Origin: Liolophura sinensis
Taxonomy: Eukaryota; Mollusca; Polyplacophora; Chitonida; Chitonidae
Direction of reading: 5' to 3'
DNA length: 64,000 bases
Assembly (NCBI RefSeq): GCF_032854445.1
Contig: NW_027018178.1
Span: 1 to 64,000, forward strand
Positions 62,701 through 64,000 of the stretch are shown one piece after another; positions within the stretch are counted from its first letter, which is position 1; each line of letters begins with the position of its first letter. The notes under the pieces were generated by a model that was not told where the DNA came from, did not search any database, and saw nothing but the letters and a program-made list of their open reading frames with translations. The translations under genes and the position numbers were made by a program.

Positions 62701-64000
62701 CCTGGTCTTTTTGTTAATTGAAATCGGCTACACTGTACTCTGTACAATCGCGACTGGTCATTACTATATTCAACTTTTGACTATAAGTTATGTGCCCTTC
62801 GGTAGCCCAGAAGACCTGAAATCTTTGGGCTAAGCCCATTTAACTCACCCTGCAATTGCCTTACTTCTAAGTGCAAGACAATCTCAATGTCTTTATCTAC
62901 GTGTAGAAAAACCACACCATTTGTACGTGAAAAACACAAGGTACTTGATACAGTCTGCTGTAAAAAGTACAACTGACCACAGACCCACATGAATAAGGTG
63001 CCAAAAGATGCGGAATTGAGCCAGGCATCGGCAGCTGTTGAAAAATAGCAAATATCCCTGGTTTCCATGGAGTAAGAGCCGTTGCTGGGCACGTGATTAT
63101 GACATAAATGATCATTCAATTGTCGCTACAGCCAAAAGTATTGGTCGGAGAGCAACGCGGATTGCACCATTCGATTTCTCGTCACAAAATACGTCGGATT
63201 AGGCTCTTACTAGTAGCACTGGAACAGTTTTTCCACTTTTGCATTTTTGCCTGGTCTTTTTGTTAATTGAAATCGGCTACACTGTACTCTGTACAATCGC
63301 GACTGGTCATTACTATATTCAACTTTTGACTATAAGTTATGTGCCCTTCGGTAGCCCAGAAAGACCTGAAATCTTTGGGCTAAGCCCATTTAACTCACCC
63401 AGCAATTGCCTTACTTCTAAGTGCAAGACAATGTCAATGTCTTTATCTACGTGTAGAAAAACCACACCATTTGTACGTGAAAAACACAAGGTACTTGATA
63501 CAGTCTGCTGTAAAAAGTACAACTGAACACTAACCCACTTCAGTAAGGTGCCAAAAGATGCGGAATTGAGCCAGGCATCGGCAGCTGTTGAAAAATTGCA
63601 AATTTCCCTGGTTTCCATGGAGTAAGAGCCGTTGCTGGGCACGTGATTATGACATAAATGATCATTCAATTGTCACTACATGCAAAAGTATTGGTCGGAG
63701 AGCAACGCGGTTTGCACCATTCGATTTATCGTCACAAAATACGTCGGATTAGCCTCTTACCAGCAGCACTGGAACAGTTTTTCCACTTTTGCATTTTTGC
63801 CTGGTCTTTTTGTTAATTGAAACCGGCTACACTGCACTCTGTACAATCGCGACTGGTCATTACTATATTCAACTTTTGACTATAAGTTATGTGCCCTTCG
63901 GTAGCCCAGAAGACCTGAAATATTTGGGGCTAAGCCCATTTAACTCACCCAGCAATTGCCTTACTTCTAAGTGCAAGACAATCTCAATGTCTTTATCTAC
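59701..64000 (+). repeat. Tetramer HOR of 2196 bp, about two copies
   Basis: Monomers start at 59701, 60250, 60800, 61349, 61898, 62446, 62995 and 63545 (the last cut by the window). Corresponding monomers lie 2195-2197 bp apart: 59701/61898, 60250/62446, 60800/62995, 61349/63545. The cycle of junction alleles is ATGAATAAGG, TTTATAAGG, ATGAATAAGG, then CACTAACCC-TTCAGTAAGG. Linked markers are TGTGCACGTG with GATCCATGATC in the second, GAAAAATAGC and ACAATGTCAATG in the third, and CACTACATGC with AAACCGGCTACACTGCACTC in the fourth. The first member differs somewhat between cycles (ACAGCCAAAACT versus ACAGGCAAAAGT). Confidence 0.87.

Larger units (their letters stand above)
1..64000 (+). repeat. 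Satellite DNA array, 549 bp unit, head to tail
   Basis: The start AAGGTGCCAAAAGATG recurs every 539-556 bp, most often exactly 549 bp, from base 11 to base 63545. The rest of each unit aligns along its full length with its neighbours. I placed 116 starts plus one unit that lost its start near 53.7 kb. All units lie in the same orientation and no foreign sequence separates them. Both window edges fall inside the array, so its true length exceeds 64 kb. One unit counted by hand has 42.6% GC. The unit contains no obvious internal tandem repeat. Long uninterrupted satellites like this are typical of eukaryotic heterochromatin, including centromeres. Which compartment this is cannot be read from the sequence, and I do not recognise the family. 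Confidence 0.97.

Noticed and set aside
1-64000. CRISPR array
   Set aside because: The full 549 bp unit is repeated. There is no alternation of short identical repeats with unique spacers, and no cas-like gene.
1-64000. Tandem 5S rRNA, tRNA, snRNA or histone gene cluster
   Set aside because: The unit size would suit such clusters, but I found no 5S, tRNA cloverleaf or snRNA core sequence and no conserved reading frame. The best B-box-like string (ATTCGATTTC) mismatches the consensus and has no A-box at proper spacing.
1-64000. LTR retrotransposon or other mobile element array
   Set aside because: No long terminal repeats, target duplications, tRNA primer site, or reverse transcriptase, integrase or transposase reading frames were seen. 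The unit is too short and uniform.
1-64000. Gene encoding a long repetitive protein (period is a multiple of three)
   Set aside because: Every one of the six frames meets stop codons within each unit, including in the indel-free blocks.

Overview
The whole 64 kb window is one head-to-tail satellite DNA array. The repeat unit is 549 bp, measured as the spacing of the recurring start AAGGTGCCAAAAGATG. I placed 116 unit starts from base 11 to base 63545, all on the + strand, with no inverted unit and no inserted transposon or unique sequence. One further unit lost its start in a 163 bp deletion near 53.7 kb. Bases 1-10 are the tail of a unit outside the window, and the last unit is cut at base 64000. 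I found no credible protein gene, tRNA, rRNA, snRNA, CRISPR or operon structure. Short ORFs recur once per unit on both strands, in overlapping frames, and are by-products of the repeat.

An array of this kind points to a eukaryotic chromosome, probably constitutive heterochromatin such as a centromeric, pericentromeric or subtelomeric block. I cannot name the species. One unit counted by hand (52727-53275) has 125 C, 109 G and 18 CpG. That is 42.6% GC with a CpG observed/expected ratio of about 0.73, so CpG is only mildly depleted, which argues against a heavily methylated vertebrate satellite.

Units carry linked diagnostic variants and form higher-order repeats (HORs). The left half (1 to about 34.6 kb) is built from HOR units of 4 to 9 monomers. 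Each usually starts with a CCACATTTTTAAGG junction and ends with a monomer whose E-box CACGTG has become AACATG. The cleanest form is a hexamer of about 3.29 kb (24725-28016). It is repeated with one extra monomer at 28017-31857 and with a net gain of one monomer at 20881-24724. From 34.6 to 45 kb the order is irregular. From 45 kb on a different junction allele (CCACAGACCCACATGAATAAGG, split here as CCACAGACCC + ACATGAATAAGG) appears, first as six units in a row (45034-48326). It later becomes part of a 4-monomer HOR of 2196 bp at 59701-64000.

Several monomers are chimeras whose left and right parts match different HOR positions, which is what unequal crossing-over predicts. Blocks with unit lengths of almost exactly 549 alternate with blocks full of private 1-3 bp indels. 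This may reflect recent versus old homogenisation, or uneven consensus quality. No genes work together here; the biology in the window is the structure and evolution of the array.
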